This document shows, piece after piece, positions 41,718 to 51,647 of a stretch of DNA of 64,000 nt. The translations under genes were made by a program, and so were the position numbers. The stretch is from Anaerolineae bacterium (lineage in GTDB: Bacteria > Chloroflexota > Anaerolineae > Promineifilales > Promineifilaceae). Location: assembly GCA_023382655.1 (NCBI GenBank), contig JAHDWK010000004.1, positions 150,538-214,537 on the forward strand, read 5' to 3'. Numbering within the stretch: the first letter of the stretch is position 1; every line of letters starts with the position of its first letter. Under the pieces are notes generated by a model, which saw only the letters and a program-made list of their open reading frames with translations, was not told where the DNA came from and did not search any database.

Positions 41718-41925
41718 TTGGGCACGTTTGGGGTGCTGGTAGACAGCGAACCTATCACCACCGGCGTTATGGCGGCCATGCTCCAGGAGATGGGCGTACC
41801 CATCACCACCGACGAATTGTATGACCGGGTTCACGGCCGTTCCCTGGCACAATGTCTGGCAGTTAGAACACAGGTACTTGGCAAACCGCTGCCGGAAAAC
41901 TTTGTCCTCACGCATCATTTCCCCA
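41718..41925 (+). pseudogene. HAD-hydrolase N-terminal fragment lacking the catalytic DxD
   Basis: The frame reads GVLVDSEPITTGVMAAMLQEMGVPITTDELYDRVHGRS and on to KPLPENFV. This is the start of a beta-phosphoglucomutase-like HAD protein (normally FDCDGVLVDSEP). The segment before GVLVDSE has lost the FDCD catalytic pair, leaving GTF-GVLVDSE. The remaining three-quarters of the domain are absent. It collides with the end of the convergent SARP-kinase gene. Confidence 0.65.
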
Positions 41926-44900
41926 TGCCGCCAGCAGTTGCTCCGTCACCGTTTCCACAGAAAGCGATTGCCCGCGCTGCCAGGCGGTCTCGCCCACTTC
42001 TGCTTGCAGGCGCGGCGTCAGTTCGGCCAGTGGCGGCCATTGATCCCACCAACCGATCTGGCTGAGTGGATGGTGATAAGCCAGAGAGAGCAGTTCCAGT
42101 GCCTGTTCATCTTCACCGGTAGCCGCCAGGATCACGGCCGTGACCGGCAACAACCACACCTTCGCTGCCACATACTGCCCCTGCTGTGCCAAATCCAGGG
42201 CCGCCCAGATGAAAGTTCGCGCTTCCGGGTAGGTCTCTTCATGGCAGGCCACCATCGCCAGCGCCCAATTCGCCACAATAATACCCAGGCCATGGTTGCC
42301 AGTGATGGCCAGACTCTCCTGCGCCAACTGGCGTGACACGCGATACTGCCCCTGCAAACTGCTTGATACCGCATGCATCCCCGCCGTAAACGCCGCGGCA
42401 ATAGCGTAATCATAATCCTTAGCCAGACGATAAGCCTTTTCAATCAGCGGCTGCGCAATTTCCATATCTCCGGTCAACAAATGCAACAAACCGAGCAGCA
42501 TCTCCAGATAGGCCAACGGGACATACAGTTCCATTTCACTGGCGCTGGTCAACGCCTCCTGTAAATTACCTCTTGCAGTTTCATATTCTCCACGCACAAT
42601 GGCAATTTCTGCCAGATTGACCAACGAATATGTCACGTCTATTTTGTTACCAATCTCGCGGGCAATGGCGACGCTTTCCTGGGCATGGTCATAAAACTCT
42701 GTCACCGCGCCTAACTGCGTGTAGCACAGACTGACCCATAATAAAGCACGTGATACAAAAAAGTTATCCCCCAATGCTCGAAAGTGGGCCAATGATTCCA
42801 GCAGTAAAGGCATCGCTTTGGTCGGTTCAAAAACGGCGAGGAAGTAATAATTGCCCAACGCCCCCAGGCAGTAGGCAACTTCGGCTTCATTTTCCTTTTG
42901 TCGAGCTACTGCCAGGCTTTCCTGGAGCGCTGCTTCCATCTCTGGCTGGGCATAAGCGGCAGCAAATATGCCCAAAAAATGTGCGCGCACGATCAGACGT
43001 GCCACGACAGGATCCGTCTTTTTAAACCCAGACTGTAGGAGTTGCCGATAAGTCCTGACGAATAATTCACTGCCCTCAGCCTGACGTACACGTAAATCAA
43101 AGAAGAAATGGAGTGATTGCATTGCCTGATCTAGTCCCGTCAGGATGTGATGATCCAGCGCCCAGGACCAGGCCAATCGAATGTTTTCCACATCGGCTTC
43201 AATTTCATATAGGGCGTTTAACTGTTGATGTCCCTTGAGATCAGACTCGCGGTCCCGCAGATATGCCAGATAGTATTGGCTGTGTTGTTGAAGGGCAATA
43301 TCGGCCAGCCCGGTTTTTTCCAGCCGCTCTGCGCCGTATTGCCGCAGCAGTTCGTGGATTTCACACCGTTCGCTACGGCCGTGACGCCCACTGCGAGAGA
43401 GCGACATCAACGATTTGTCGGCCAGCGCCCGCAGCGTACGCAGGTTGGCCCCGGCCACCGCCTGCGCCGCCTGCCGCGTGAATCCACCGCGGAATACCGA
43501 CAGCTTCATAAACACCTGCTGTTCTTCGGCCGTGAGCCGCTTCCAGGAAGAGTCAATGGTGGCCCGCATACTGCGCTGCCTTTCCGGTAGATCGCGCATT
43601 TCCACTTCCAGAAAATCGAGACACTCGGCGACTTCGGCAGCAATTTCGGCAAACGACAGCAGCGGCAGCCAGCTTGTAGCCATCATCAGCGCCAGGGGCA
43701 TTCCTTCCACCAGGTGGCAGATGCGCACCATCGCCTCCTGTTCGGCTGGTGGCAAGGGAAAGGCCACCTGCATGGCGCGCGCCCGCTGTTGCAGCAGCTT
43801 GAGGGCGTCATAGGCTGCCAGTTGCTCGTCGTGCAAGCCCGCCGGTATGGTTTGCCATTTGGGATAAGCCAGACCGCTCAGCGCGTAGACGCTCTCCGCG
43901 CTCAGCCGCAGCCGCTCGCGGGACGTGACCAGAATCTTTACATCCGGCGCAGTTTGCAATATATCAGCCACCAGGTCAGCACCATCCAGTAAGTGCTCAA
44001 AGTTGTCCAGCACCAGGAGCATCTGTTTCTGGCGCAGGTAAGCCAGTAACTGATCTTTTGGCTCTTTGGTATTGATCGGTTGCAGATGCAGGTTCTCAAT
44101 CAGGGTGGTTAAGATATGGGCAGCGGTGGTCAGCGGGGCCAGCGGCACAAAAAAGACACCATCAGGAAAAGCGTCTAAAACGGATTGCGCCGCTGCCAAT
44201 GCCAGACGGGTTTTGCCTATACCGCCGGGGCCGGCAATTGTCACCAGCCGGTGGGTGAGCGTCTCCAGCAGCCATTGGCGAATGTCATGCAGTTCCCTTT
44301 CTCGGCCGATGAAAGCGGCGGGCTGCGGCGGCAGGTTGTGGAAGATAGGTTTGCCCGGTAGCGGCGTTGGCGTGCGCACGATGCCGGGCGTAAAGATATG
44401 CTCGTCCCCGGTAGGGGGTGTTTGTTGGGTGAAAAATTGGTCACTTTGGGGGGTAATGCTCTCTGCTGAAACAAGCTGCCCTTCACGGATAGCTTCCAGT
44501 GTGGCCGCCACCTGGCGCATACTGCTGATGCGGTCGTGACGATTTTTGACCAACATACGGCGCAGCAGGTAGGCCAGGGCTGGTGGAATATAAGGCCGGA
44601 ACTTTTCGATGACGGGCACAGGTTCGTTCAAGATGCGGGTGATCACGGCCGTGACCTGTTCCCCTGTAAATGGCCTTTGCCCGGCCAATATCTCAAACAG
44701 CAGCACGCCAAACGACCAGATGTCGCCGCGCGCGTCCAGGTCTTCCCCCTGGAGGGCTTCGGGACTCATATACGCCGGGCTGCCGATAAACAATCCCTGC
44801 TGGGTAATGCGCGAGTCGTCACGGTGCAGCCGCGCCAGGCCAAAATCGGTCAGACGGGGTGAGTGGCCGGGCGCCAGCAGCACATTTTCCGGCTTCAAGT

Positions 44901-46092
44901 CGCGGTGGATAATGCCCAGATGGTGGGCACGGCTGAGGGCGTCGGCCAGTTCCAGAGCGATGGTGAGCGCCTGATCAAAGGGCAACTGCGGCTGCTGTTC
45001 CAACAATTGGCGCAGGCTGCCGCCAGCCACATACTCCATGACAATGTGGTGTTGGCCATCGCGCTCAAACAGGGCCAGCATATTGACGATGTTGGGATGG
45101 TTCAGTTCGCTGAGCAACTGCCCCTCGCGTTGGAAACGGGCCACGTATTCCGGCGTCTGCTGGCTGAGTTCCGGGCGCAGCCGTTTGATGACGACGGGCG
45201 CACCGGTGACCAAATCCACGCCGCGATATAGTTCGCCATGCCCGCCCACGGCCAGGAATTCGTCTTGCTGGTAGCGGGTTTGGGGGGTGGTCACGGCCGT
45301 TACCGGCAATGCCGTTTGTGCAACTGTGGGCGGGGCCAACTGCCGGGTTCTGATCGCTTCATAGAGGGCAACAGACTCCGCTTCCGGTTGAACGCCGAAC
45401 TCCTCCGCCAGGAGGCGCTGGCACTCTTCATACTGGCGCAGGGCGGCGGTGTGTTGGCCGTCCCAGGCGTAAAGCTGCATTAACTGGCGATGGGCCGGTT
45501 CGTGCAGAGGGTCCAGGGAGAGCCAGCGACGGCCGTACTCCGCTGCCAATCCATACGTCCCCTGTGCCCTGTGGTACTCAATCAGTTGTTGCAAAGCAGC
45601 CGCCAGGGATTGGCGAAAACCCTCGCGCTGGAAAAATTGCCACTCATCAAATTCAGGACAATCAGGCAGGGTAAATCCGGCCATAAAATCACCGGTATAG
45701 AGAGCAACCGCCTCGGTAAGGGTCGCCTGGCAGGCCGGGCAAAACTGAGCCGGTGAATGGTTATGGGTTTGTGCCTGGGCCAGACGAGTGGCGAAGTCGG
45801 CCGTGTCCAGACGCCGCCCATCACCCGGTAACAGACTGACATCGGCGCGGCTGACATCCACTATGTCGCCTATGGCTTGCTTGAGATAGGAAAGGTCACG
45901 GCGTAAATTGGCGCGTGCGCCCGATTGGTCGTACTCGGGCCAGAGCAGGGTAGCCAGAGCGTCACGGCTGTGTGGCCGGGCCGTCACCGCCAGATATGCC
46001 AGCAGCGCGGTGGCTTTGCGGCGGTGGAGGGGAATGGGCTGGCCTCCCTGTGAACAGTGAGGCGTGCCGAATAGTTGAATCTGCACGGTCAT
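41908..46092 (-). CDS. SARP/BTAD-Ser/Thr kinase-STAND ATPase-TPR fusion regulator
   Basis: The 1394-residue protein has an N-terminal SARP winged helix (1-95) and bacterial transcriptional activator domain (about 100-250). A Hanks-type kinase follows: K303, HRD 396-398, DFG 416-418, SPE near 443. A Pro-rich linker (550-595) leads to a STAND/NB-ARC-like ATPase with Walker A GPGGIGKT 621-628 and LLVLDNFEHLL. A long TPR region starts near 900. STAND proteins use ATP binding to switch on a DNA-binding output, and here a kinase sits between the two. It may sense via TPRs and regulate an unknown regulon. The gene is convergent with the HAD remnant. Confidence 0.9.
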   Translation of the reverse strand: MTVQIQLFGTPHCSQGGQPIPLHRRKATALLAYLAVTARPHSRDALATLLWPEYDQSGARANLRRDLSYLKQAIGDIVDVSRADVSLLPGDGRRLDTADFATRLAQAQTHNHSPAQFCPACQATLTEAVALYTGDFMAGFTLPDCPEFDEWQFFQREGFRQSLAAALQQLIEYHRAQGTYGLAAEYGRRWLSLDPLHEPAHRQLMQLYAWDGQHTAALRQYEECQRLLAEEFGVQPEAESVALYEAIRTRQLAPPTVAQTALPVTAVTTPQTRYQQDEFLAVGGHGELYRGVDLVTGAPVVIKRLRPELSQQTPEYVARFQREGQLLSELNHPNIVNMLALFERDGQHHIVMEYVAGGSLRQLLEQQPQLPFDQALTIALELADALSRAHHLGIIHRDLKPENVLLAPGHSPRLTDFGLARLHRDDSRITQQGLFIGSPAYMSPEALQGEDLDARGDIWSFGVLLFEILAGQRPFTGEQVTAVITRILNEPVPVIEKFRPYIPPALAYLLRRMLVKNRHDRISSMRQVAATLEAIREGQLVSAESITPQSDQFFTQQTPPTGDEHIFTPGIVRTPTPLPGKPIFHNLPPQPAAFIGRERELHDIRQWLLETLTHRLVTIAGPGGIGKTRLALAAAQSVLDAFPDGVFFVPLAPLTTAAHILTTLIENLHLQPINTKEPKDQLLAYLRQKQMLLVLDNFEHLLDGADLVADILQTAPDVKILVTSRERLRLSAESVYALSGLAYPKWQTIPAGLHDEQLAAYDALKLLQQRARAMQVAFPLPPAEQEAMVRICHLVEGMPLALMMATSWLPLLSFAEIAAEVAECLDFLEVEMRDLPERQRSMRATIDSSWKRLTAEEQQVFMKLSVFRGGFTRQAAQAVAGANLRTLRALADKSLMSLSRSGRHGRSERCEIHELLRQYGAERLEKTGLADIALQQHSQYYLAYLRDRESDLKGHQQLNALYEIEADVENIRLAWSWALDHHILTGLDQAMQSLHFFFDLRVRQAEGSELFVRTYRQLLQSGFKKTDPVVARLIVRAHFLGIFAAAYAQPEMEAALQESLAVARQKENEAEVAYCLGALGNYYFLAVFEPTKAMPLLLESLAHFRALGDNFFVSRALLWVSLCYTQLGAVTEFYDHAQESVAIAREIGNKIDVTYSLVNLAEIAIVRGEYETARGNLQEALTSASEMELYVPLAYLEMLLGLLHLLTGDMEIAQPLIEKAYRLAKDYDYAIAAAFTAGMHAVSSSLQGQYRVSRQLAQESLAITGNHGLGIIVANWALAMVACHEETYPEARTFIWAALDLAQQGQYVAAKVWLLPVTAVILAATGEDEQALELLSLAYHHPLSQIGWWDQWPPLAELTPRLQAEVGETAWQRGQSLSVETVTEQLLAAWGNDA

Positions 46093-46202
46093 AATGCGCG
46101 ATTTTACTGCAAGCAGGACAAAACCAGAAAAATTGGCGGGGTATGGTTCAGGTTAGCGCCGGGTCAACCTCTGCCCAAAACAAAGGGCTGAATGGGCCGT
46201 GA

Positions 46203-49200
46203 TCAGCCAGGCGCCCATTCAGCCAGAAGCTGGTCGGCGCTGGCATCCAGGTCGAGGGTGTTTCCCTGGTCGAGGGCGGTTTGCACGGCCGTGTTTGCCG
46301 CATCCAACCCCAATGTCCGCAGACAATCATGGGCGGTGCGGTGGTGTTCAGGGGTGGCCGAGGGGTGGTTCAGGCTGAGGCCAATTAACGCCAGGCCGCG
46401 TTCCTGGTCTCCCTGGCGCGCCAGCAGCAAACCGGATGTTTGCACACCTGTCAGCACATGGGGCGTGGCCCCAATTTGCCGGGCAACGGTGATCGCTTCA
46501 TGCAAATACCCTTTGGCAGTGGCAAAATCATCCAGCCGCAGTAGCACATCTGCCAGATTGTTGAGCAGCAAGGAGATAAACTGCTGCTGCCCTGTTTCCC
46601 GCGCCAGTTGCAGCGCCTGTTGGCCGTATTCTACCGTCGTTTCCCAATCGCCCCGTTCATAGGCTACCACGCCCAGATTGTTCAGCGCCGACGCTTCCCG
46701 TTCCCGGTTGCCCACCTGCCGCGCTTTGGTCAATATCTGGGAATAGAGTTCGTTGGCGCGTTCCCAATCGCCGGTGACCACGGCCACTGCCCCCAGCCGG
46801 TTGAGGGCAAATAGCTCCTGGTTTGCCAGATTGGCGCGGCGGCTGAGTTCCAGACATTCGTGCAGCAGGGCGACGGCCGTGTCATTATGCCCCTGCCGCC
46901 ATTGCACATCCCCCAGGCCATACAGAACTTGGGCCAGCGTTTCGGCGTCCGCGCCGGCGCGGGCCAGAGGCAGGCTTTCTTCCAGATGGGTTTGGGCTTG
47001 CGGGTAGTTGCCTTGCATCACGGCCGTCTGGCTGAGCCAGTAGAGCGCGTCGGCGGTGTGCGCCCCGTCTTGCCCCGCGCGCGCCATTTTTAACGCCGAT
47101 TCCAATGAGGTCCGGGCCGCTGCATAATCGCCCAGGAAAAAGCGCGCTTCGCCCAGGCGCAGGAATAGCACCAACCGGGTGGCGCTTTCGGAGGGCAGCA
47201 AGGTGAGGGCGCGTTCAAACAGGGCACGGCCGTTGGCATAGGCGCTCAGGCGCAATGCCTGTTCCCCCGCCTGCCGCAAATAGCTCCCGGCCTGCTCATA
47301 ATCCCCGGCTTTTTCAAAATAATCGGCAATCAGGCCATAATACTCACCCACCCGCGCGCCACTGGCAGCCACCAGCCAGAGGGCAGCGGCGCGGTTGTAC
47401 CGCTCCTGCTGGCGGCGTAGCAGCGTACTCAAAATCACATCTTGCAGCATGGTTTTGCTGAAAATGTATTCGGTCGTTCCGGCAAAGGCGATGGTTTCCC
47501 TTTCGTGAATAAAGTCCTGGGCGACTAACCGGTCTAACACATCAGGCAAGTTATCCACATGGAACTCGTCGGCCTGGTCAATGGCCAGCAGAGCGGCGTC
47601 GTAAAAAATGCGCCCGACGACGGCGGCGCGCTGCAAGGTGAGTTTCTCGGGATAGAGCAAACTGTCCAGCCGTGCTTGCAGCAAACCAACCAGCGTGGCG
47701 GGCACTTCCAGATGGCCCAGCCGCTCTTCTTCCACCAACCACACATCTTCGTTTTGTTTGATGATGACGCGGTCATCAATGAGCATTTTGACCAACTCTT
47801 CCATGTAGAGCGGGTTGCCTTCAGCCCGTTCCACCAGCAGGTCACGCAACGCTCTGGGCACGTCGGCCACTTTTTGCAAGATTTCACGGGTCAGGCTGCG
47901 GCTTTCGCGCCGGTCTAACGGCCGTAACTCCAACCGGGTGTGGAATGATTGGCCGCTACCCCAGGCCGGACGCCGTTCAAAGAGGGACGGCCGTGCCAGA
48001 CAAATCATCAGCAGGGGCAAATCGTCATGCTGCGCGGCCAGGTCGGTCAACAAGTCAAGTGAGGCGTCATCGGCCAGATGCACATCTTCCACTTCCAGCA
48101 CCACCGGGTTGCGGGCGCACAATGCCTCAATCCAGCGGATAAACATCTGCCGTGCCCGCTCCGTCAACTGCTGCGGGTCGCCGAGCAGCCCCTTAACATG
48201 CGGGCTGGCCGAAAAATCGAAGCCCACCAGATGGCCGAGCAGATGAGCCATGGCTTCATTTTCGCCCACATGCTGTTGAATGCCCTCCTCCAGCTTTTGC
48301 CGGGCAGTAACCGGGCTGTCGTTATCTTGAATTTCGTAGCGGAAGGAGACCAGGTCGCGCAGCAGGGCGTAGGGACGGTTGGTCATTTCCGGTGTGGCCC
48401 GGCCACGCATCACCCAAAAGATCTCCGGACGCAAGTCTGACCAGTTAACAAACTCGTACAGCAGGCGTGACTTGCCCAGGCCAGCCTCACTGACGATGGT
48501 GAATATCTGCGTTTCCTGGTCCTCGGTGGCGTCCATAAAGGCATTTTGCATCGCCTTCAGTTCGCTTTCACGGCCGATGAGCTGTGTTTCAACGCCTTCT
48601 ACGCCGCGTGTGCCCCGGCGGAAGGCGCGTGGTTTGGCAGAATTTACCCGGTAGACCTGCATGGTGTCTTGACTGCGGCGCAATTTGAGGGGGGTGTCTG
48701 GCTCCATTTCAAAAACGCCGCGCACCTGGGTATAGGTGTTGTGGGTGATGAGGATGAGGCTCTCGGCTTGTTGCATGAGCCGGTTGGTCAGGCTGATGGT
48801 GGCGCCGCTGGCGGTATAGTCGCCGCTGTCTTTGTCGGGGGTCAGGAGCGCCAGGCCGGTGTTCAGGGCGATGTTGAGCGGCAGGGGTTCGTCGTCGGCG
48901 TCGCCCAGGTAGGCGGCGCTTTGTTGGCGCATGGCGGTTTGCAGGGCCAGGGCGGCGCGCACGGCGCGTTCGGCGTCATCCTCACGGGTGAGGTCAGCGC
49001 CCCAGATAGCCATCATGGTGTCTTCAGAACGGCTGAAGATGCGGCCGCCATATTGGGCGATGATGTTGTCTACGGCCGTCCACCATTCCTGCAACGCCTG
49101 CCGTACCCGTTCGCTGCCGCCGCTTTCGTCCACCAGTTCGGCAAATTCGGCGGCGCTGGCATAGAGGGCGGTAATGGTTTTGTTCTGTTCGCTGGTGGTG

Positions 49201-50114
49201 CGGTTGCCGGTGCTGCTGCCGGTGGGGGGGGTGATGCCGCGGGCGACGGCCGTGTCTTCCAACAGCAGGCGCAGCCGGGTGGGGGCCACGGAAATGGTAC
49301 CACCCACAGCCAGGGCTACTGCCTGCGCCAGTTCCAGAGCGGACTGGTAGCGCTCATCCGGCTTCTTGGCCAATACACGCTGGGTGATGTGGTCAATGGC
49401 GGGCGGTAGTTCCGGGTTGCGCTGGATGGCGCTGGGGGGTGGTTGGCTGACATGCATCATCAAGACGCTGAAATTGTTGTCGTGGGCAAAGGGCAGTTCG
49501 CCGGTGAGCATCTGGAAGAGAATGACGCCCAATGAGTAAATGTCGGCGCGGTGATCGAGATTCATGTTCCCTTGCGCCTGTTCGGGGGACATGTAGGCGG
49601 GGGTGCCCATGAGTGCCCCGGTCATGGTGATGTGTTGGCCGCCGGAGACCATGCGGGCAATGCCAAAGTCGGTGACAAAGGCGTTGCCGTCACGGTCAAT
49701 CATGATGTTGGACGGTTTGATGTCGCGGTGGACGATGCCCTGGCGGTGGGCGTAATCGAGGGCGGAGCCGATTTGCTGCATGAGATAGCTGACTTCGGCG
49801 AGCGGCAATGCGCCCCGGCCCATCACATCACGCAGGGTGCCGCTGTCCAGGTAACGCATGACGATGTAGGGGGGATCGTGACGGCCGTCGAAGTCATATA
49901 CCGGCAAGATGTGGGGATGCTCTAACCGGGCGATGAGCCGGGCTTCGCGCTGGAAGCGCTGCACTGCTTCCGGGTCATCCAGCCGCGCCCGCAAGATGAC
50001 CTTGACGGCCACGTCCCGCTCGACGCTCGGCTGATGGGCGCGGTACACGGTAGCCATGCCGCCATAACCAACTTCTTCTAACAATACATACGGGCCGAGG
50101 GTGTTGGTTTTCAT
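46203..50114 (-). CDS. Ser/Thr kinase-degenerate class III cyclase-AAA ATPase-TPR fusion
   Basis: The 1303-residue protein has a Hanks-type kinase (K38, HRD 129-131, DFG 149-151, SPE 176-178), then a class III cyclase homology domain (about 310-490), an AAA/STAND-like ATPase with Walker A VSEAGLGKSR (541-550), and C-terminal TPRs (about 950-1290). In the cyclase the first metal Asp is replaced (LYASAAEF; S320) and N441 is Ser, while D365 and R445 remain, so cyclase activity is doubtful. It lies 110 nt upstream of the SARP fusion gene on the same strand. Both contain kinase, ATPase and TPR parts and may act together. Confidence 0.9.
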   Translation of the reverse strand: MKTNTLGPYVLLEEVGYGGMATVYRAHQPSVERDVAVKVILRARLDDPEAVQRFQREARLIARLEHPHILPVYDFDGRHDPPYIVMRYLDSGTLRDVMGRGALPLAEVSYLMQQIGSALDYAHRQGIVHRDIKPSNIMIDRDGNAFVTDFGIARMVSGGQHITMTGALMGTPAYMSPEQAQGNMNLDHRADIYSLGVILFQMLTGELPFAHDNNFSVLMMHVSQPPPSAIQRNPELPPAIDHITQRVLAKKPDERYQSALELAQAVALAVGGTISVAPTRLRLLLEDTAVARGITPPTGSSTGNRTTSEQNKTITALYASAAEFAELVDESGGSERVRQALQEWWTAVDNIIAQYGGRIFSRSEDTMMAIWGADLTREDDAERAVRAALALQTAMRQQSAAYLGDADDEPLPLNIALNTGLALLTPDKDSGDYTASGATISLTNRLMQQAESLILITHNTYTQVRGVFEMEPDTPLKLRRSQDTMQVYRVNSAKPRAFRRGTRGVEGVETQLIGRESELKAMQNAFMDATEDQETQIFTIVSEAGLGKSRLLYEFVNWSDLRPEIFWVMRGRATPEMTNRPYALLRDLVSFRYEIQDNDSPVTARQKLEEGIQQHVGENEAMAHLLGHLVGFDFSASPHVKGLLGDPQQLTERARQMFIRWIEALCARNPVVLEVEDVHLADDASLDLLTDLAAQHDDLPLLMICLARPSLFERRPAWGSGQSFHTRLELRPLDRRESRSLTREILQKVADVPRALRDLLVERAEGNPLYMEELVKMLIDDRVIIKQNEDVWLVEEERLGHLEVPATLVGLLQARLDSLLYPEKLTLQRAAVVGRIFYDAALLAIDQADEFHVDNLPDVLDRLVAQDFIHERETIAFAGTTEYIFSKTMLQDVILSTLLRRQQERYNRAAALWLVAASGARVGEYYGLIADYFEKAGDYEQAGSYLRQAGEQALRLSAYANGRALFERALTLLPSESATRLVLFLRLGEARFFLGDYAAARTSLESALKMARAGQDGAHTADALYWLSQTAVMQGNYPQAQTHLEESLPLARAGADAETLAQVLYGLGDVQWRQGHNDTAVALLHECLELSRRANLANQELFALNRLGAVAVVTGDWERANELYSQILTKARQVGNREREASALNNLGVVAYERGDWETTVEYGQQALQLARETGQQQFISLLLNNLADVLLRLDDFATAKGYLHEAITVARQIGATPHVLTGVQTSGLLLARQGDQERGLALIGLSLNHPSATPEHHRTAHDCLRTLGLDAANTAVQTALDQGNTLDLDASADQLLAEWAPG

Positions 50115-50281
50115 GTGGAGTCGTTTCTTGCCGGGATAGTGTGCTTATTGCTGATGTACCAGGATAAGTATACGCCATTTAGCGGAGTGTCTCAATTGAT
50201 CACTGGCATTTTTGCCTAATCCCGGCATACTTGGGGCAGTAAATGGTGGCTCTTTAGAATTTTAGGTGAGTTGGTGTGAAA

Positions 50282-50338
50282 CGTGATGCGTGATGCGTGA
50301 GGACTTTCTGGTCACGCATCACGTATCACGCATCATGA
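50282..50338. repeat. CGTGATG-word hairpin
   Basis: GTGATGCGTGATGCGTGAGG and complementary CACGCATCACGTATCACGCATC flank ACTTTCTGG. It lies within the 50115-50401 spacer, which otherwise shows no gene, ahead of the aldolase. Confidence 0.85.
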
Positions 50339-50401
50339 CCTATCGCTCCCCTCAATCCCCAATGAGTCTGAATTGTCAATTCTTGAAAAGGAGAGTATCC
50401 C

Positions 50402-51472
50402 ATGTCACTTAAACATATTCCGGCCGGTGTGGTCACCGGCGAGCAGGTACAGGAGATTTTTGTCTATGCCAAAGCGCACCAGTTTGCGCTGCCGGCGGCA
50501 AATGTGGTGGGCAGTAATAGCGTGAATGCGGTGTTGGAAACGGCCGTGGCCGTCAACGCTCCCGTCATCCTGCAATTTTCCAACGGCGGCGCGTCCTTCA
50601 TGGCCGGCAAGAGCCTGAATAATGACGGGCAGCGGTCGGCCATTGCCGGCGCTGTTTCCGGGGCGCACCATGTGCATCAGGTGGCGGCGATGTATGGGGC
50701 GCGGGTCATCTTGCACACCGACCACTGCGCCAAGAAGCTGCTGCCCTGGGTAGACGGCATGTTAGATGCTGGGGAAGCGTTTTATAAAACGCATGGCAAA
50801 CCGTTGTTCAGCAGCCACATGCTGGATTTGTCCGAAGAGCCAATTCACGAAAACGTGGAGATTTGTAAACGGTATCTGGAGCGTATGAGCAAAATGGGCA
50901 TGACACTGGAGATTGAACTGGGCGTGACCGGCGGTGAAGAAGATGGCGTGGATAATACCGGCGTGGACAGTTCCCGCCTGTATACACAGCCGGAGGAAGT
51001 AGCTTACGCTTACGAGGAGTTGATGAAAGTTAGCCCCAATTTCACCATTGCTGCCGCTTTTGGCAATGTGCATGGCGTCTATAAACCGGGCAATGTGCAG
51101 TTACGGCCGATCATTTTGCACAATTCGCAGGTGTATGTGCAGGAGAAGTTTGGCACGGCCGTGAAGCCGATCAACTTTGTCTTCCACGGCGGTTCGGGCA
51201 GCAGCCAGGAAGAGATCCGCGAGGCCATTTCCTACGGGGCGATCAAGATGAACATTGACACGGACTTGCAGTGGGCGTTTTGGGATGGCATACGCGGTTA
51301 CGAGGCCAAATACCATGCCTATTTGCAGGGGCAAATTGGCAACCCCGATGGCCCGGATGCGCCGAACAAGAAGTATTATGACCCGCGCCGCTGGCTGCGG
51401 GCGGCGGAAGAGGCGTTTGTGGCTCGCCTGAAGCAGGCGTTTGTGGATTTGAACGACGTAGACCGGATTTGA
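50402..51472 (+). CDS. fba: Class II (zinc) fructose-bisphosphate aldolase, FbaA type
   Basis: The 356-residue enzyme resembles E. coli FbaA in length and motifs. It has HTDHCAKKLLPW with D107 and H108 (zinc ligand), VTGGEEDGVDNTG, and the phosphate loop FHGGSGSS near 260. NMDTDLQ appears as KMNIDTDLQWAFWDG. It performs the aldol cleavage of fructose-1,6-bisphosphate. An AAAGGAGAG RBS precedes the ATG. Confidence 0.95.
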   Translation: MSLKHIPAGVVTGEQVQEIFVYAKAHQFALPAANVVGSNSVNAVLETAVAVNAPVILQFSNGGASFMAGKSLNNDGQRSAIAGAVSGAHHVHQVAAMYGARVILHTDHCAKKLLPWVDGMLDAGEAFYKTHGKPLFSSHMLDLSEEPIHENVEICKRYLERMSKMGMTLEIELGVTGGEEDGVDNTGVDSSRLYTQPEEVAYAYEELMKVSPNFTIAAAFGNVHGVYKPGNVQLRPIILHNSQVYVQEKFGTAVKPINFVFHGGSGSSQEEIREAISYGAIKMNIDTDLQWAFWDGIRGYEAKYHAYLQGQIGNPDGPDAPNKKYYDPRRWLRAAEEAFVARLKQAFVDLNDVDRI

Positions 51473-51489
51473 GAGTGGCGTTAGACGGG

Positions 51490-51592
51490 AACAGGTACAC
51501 GGATTGAACGGATGAGACGGATTTTCACGGGTAGATCGCTGAAAAAATCCGCGTAAATCCGTCAAATCCGTATCATCCGTGTATCTATTTTG
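51490..51592. repeat. CGGATT-family hairpin
   Basis: ACACGGATTGAACGGATGAG on the left and ATCCGTATCATCCGTGTATC on the right form a long imperfect hairpin. Words match the single arm at 3805-3852 and the hairpin at 14129-14218. Confidence 0.85.
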
Positions 51593-51647
51593 ATAAGGCG
51601 TCAACCCTCTTCAATTTACCCTGGCTGTAAACCTGCAAATTCTCCAT

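Noticed and set aside
46203..50114. Active adenylate cyclase
   Set aside because: One metal-binding Asp and the transition-state Asn are substituted, so activity is not claimed.
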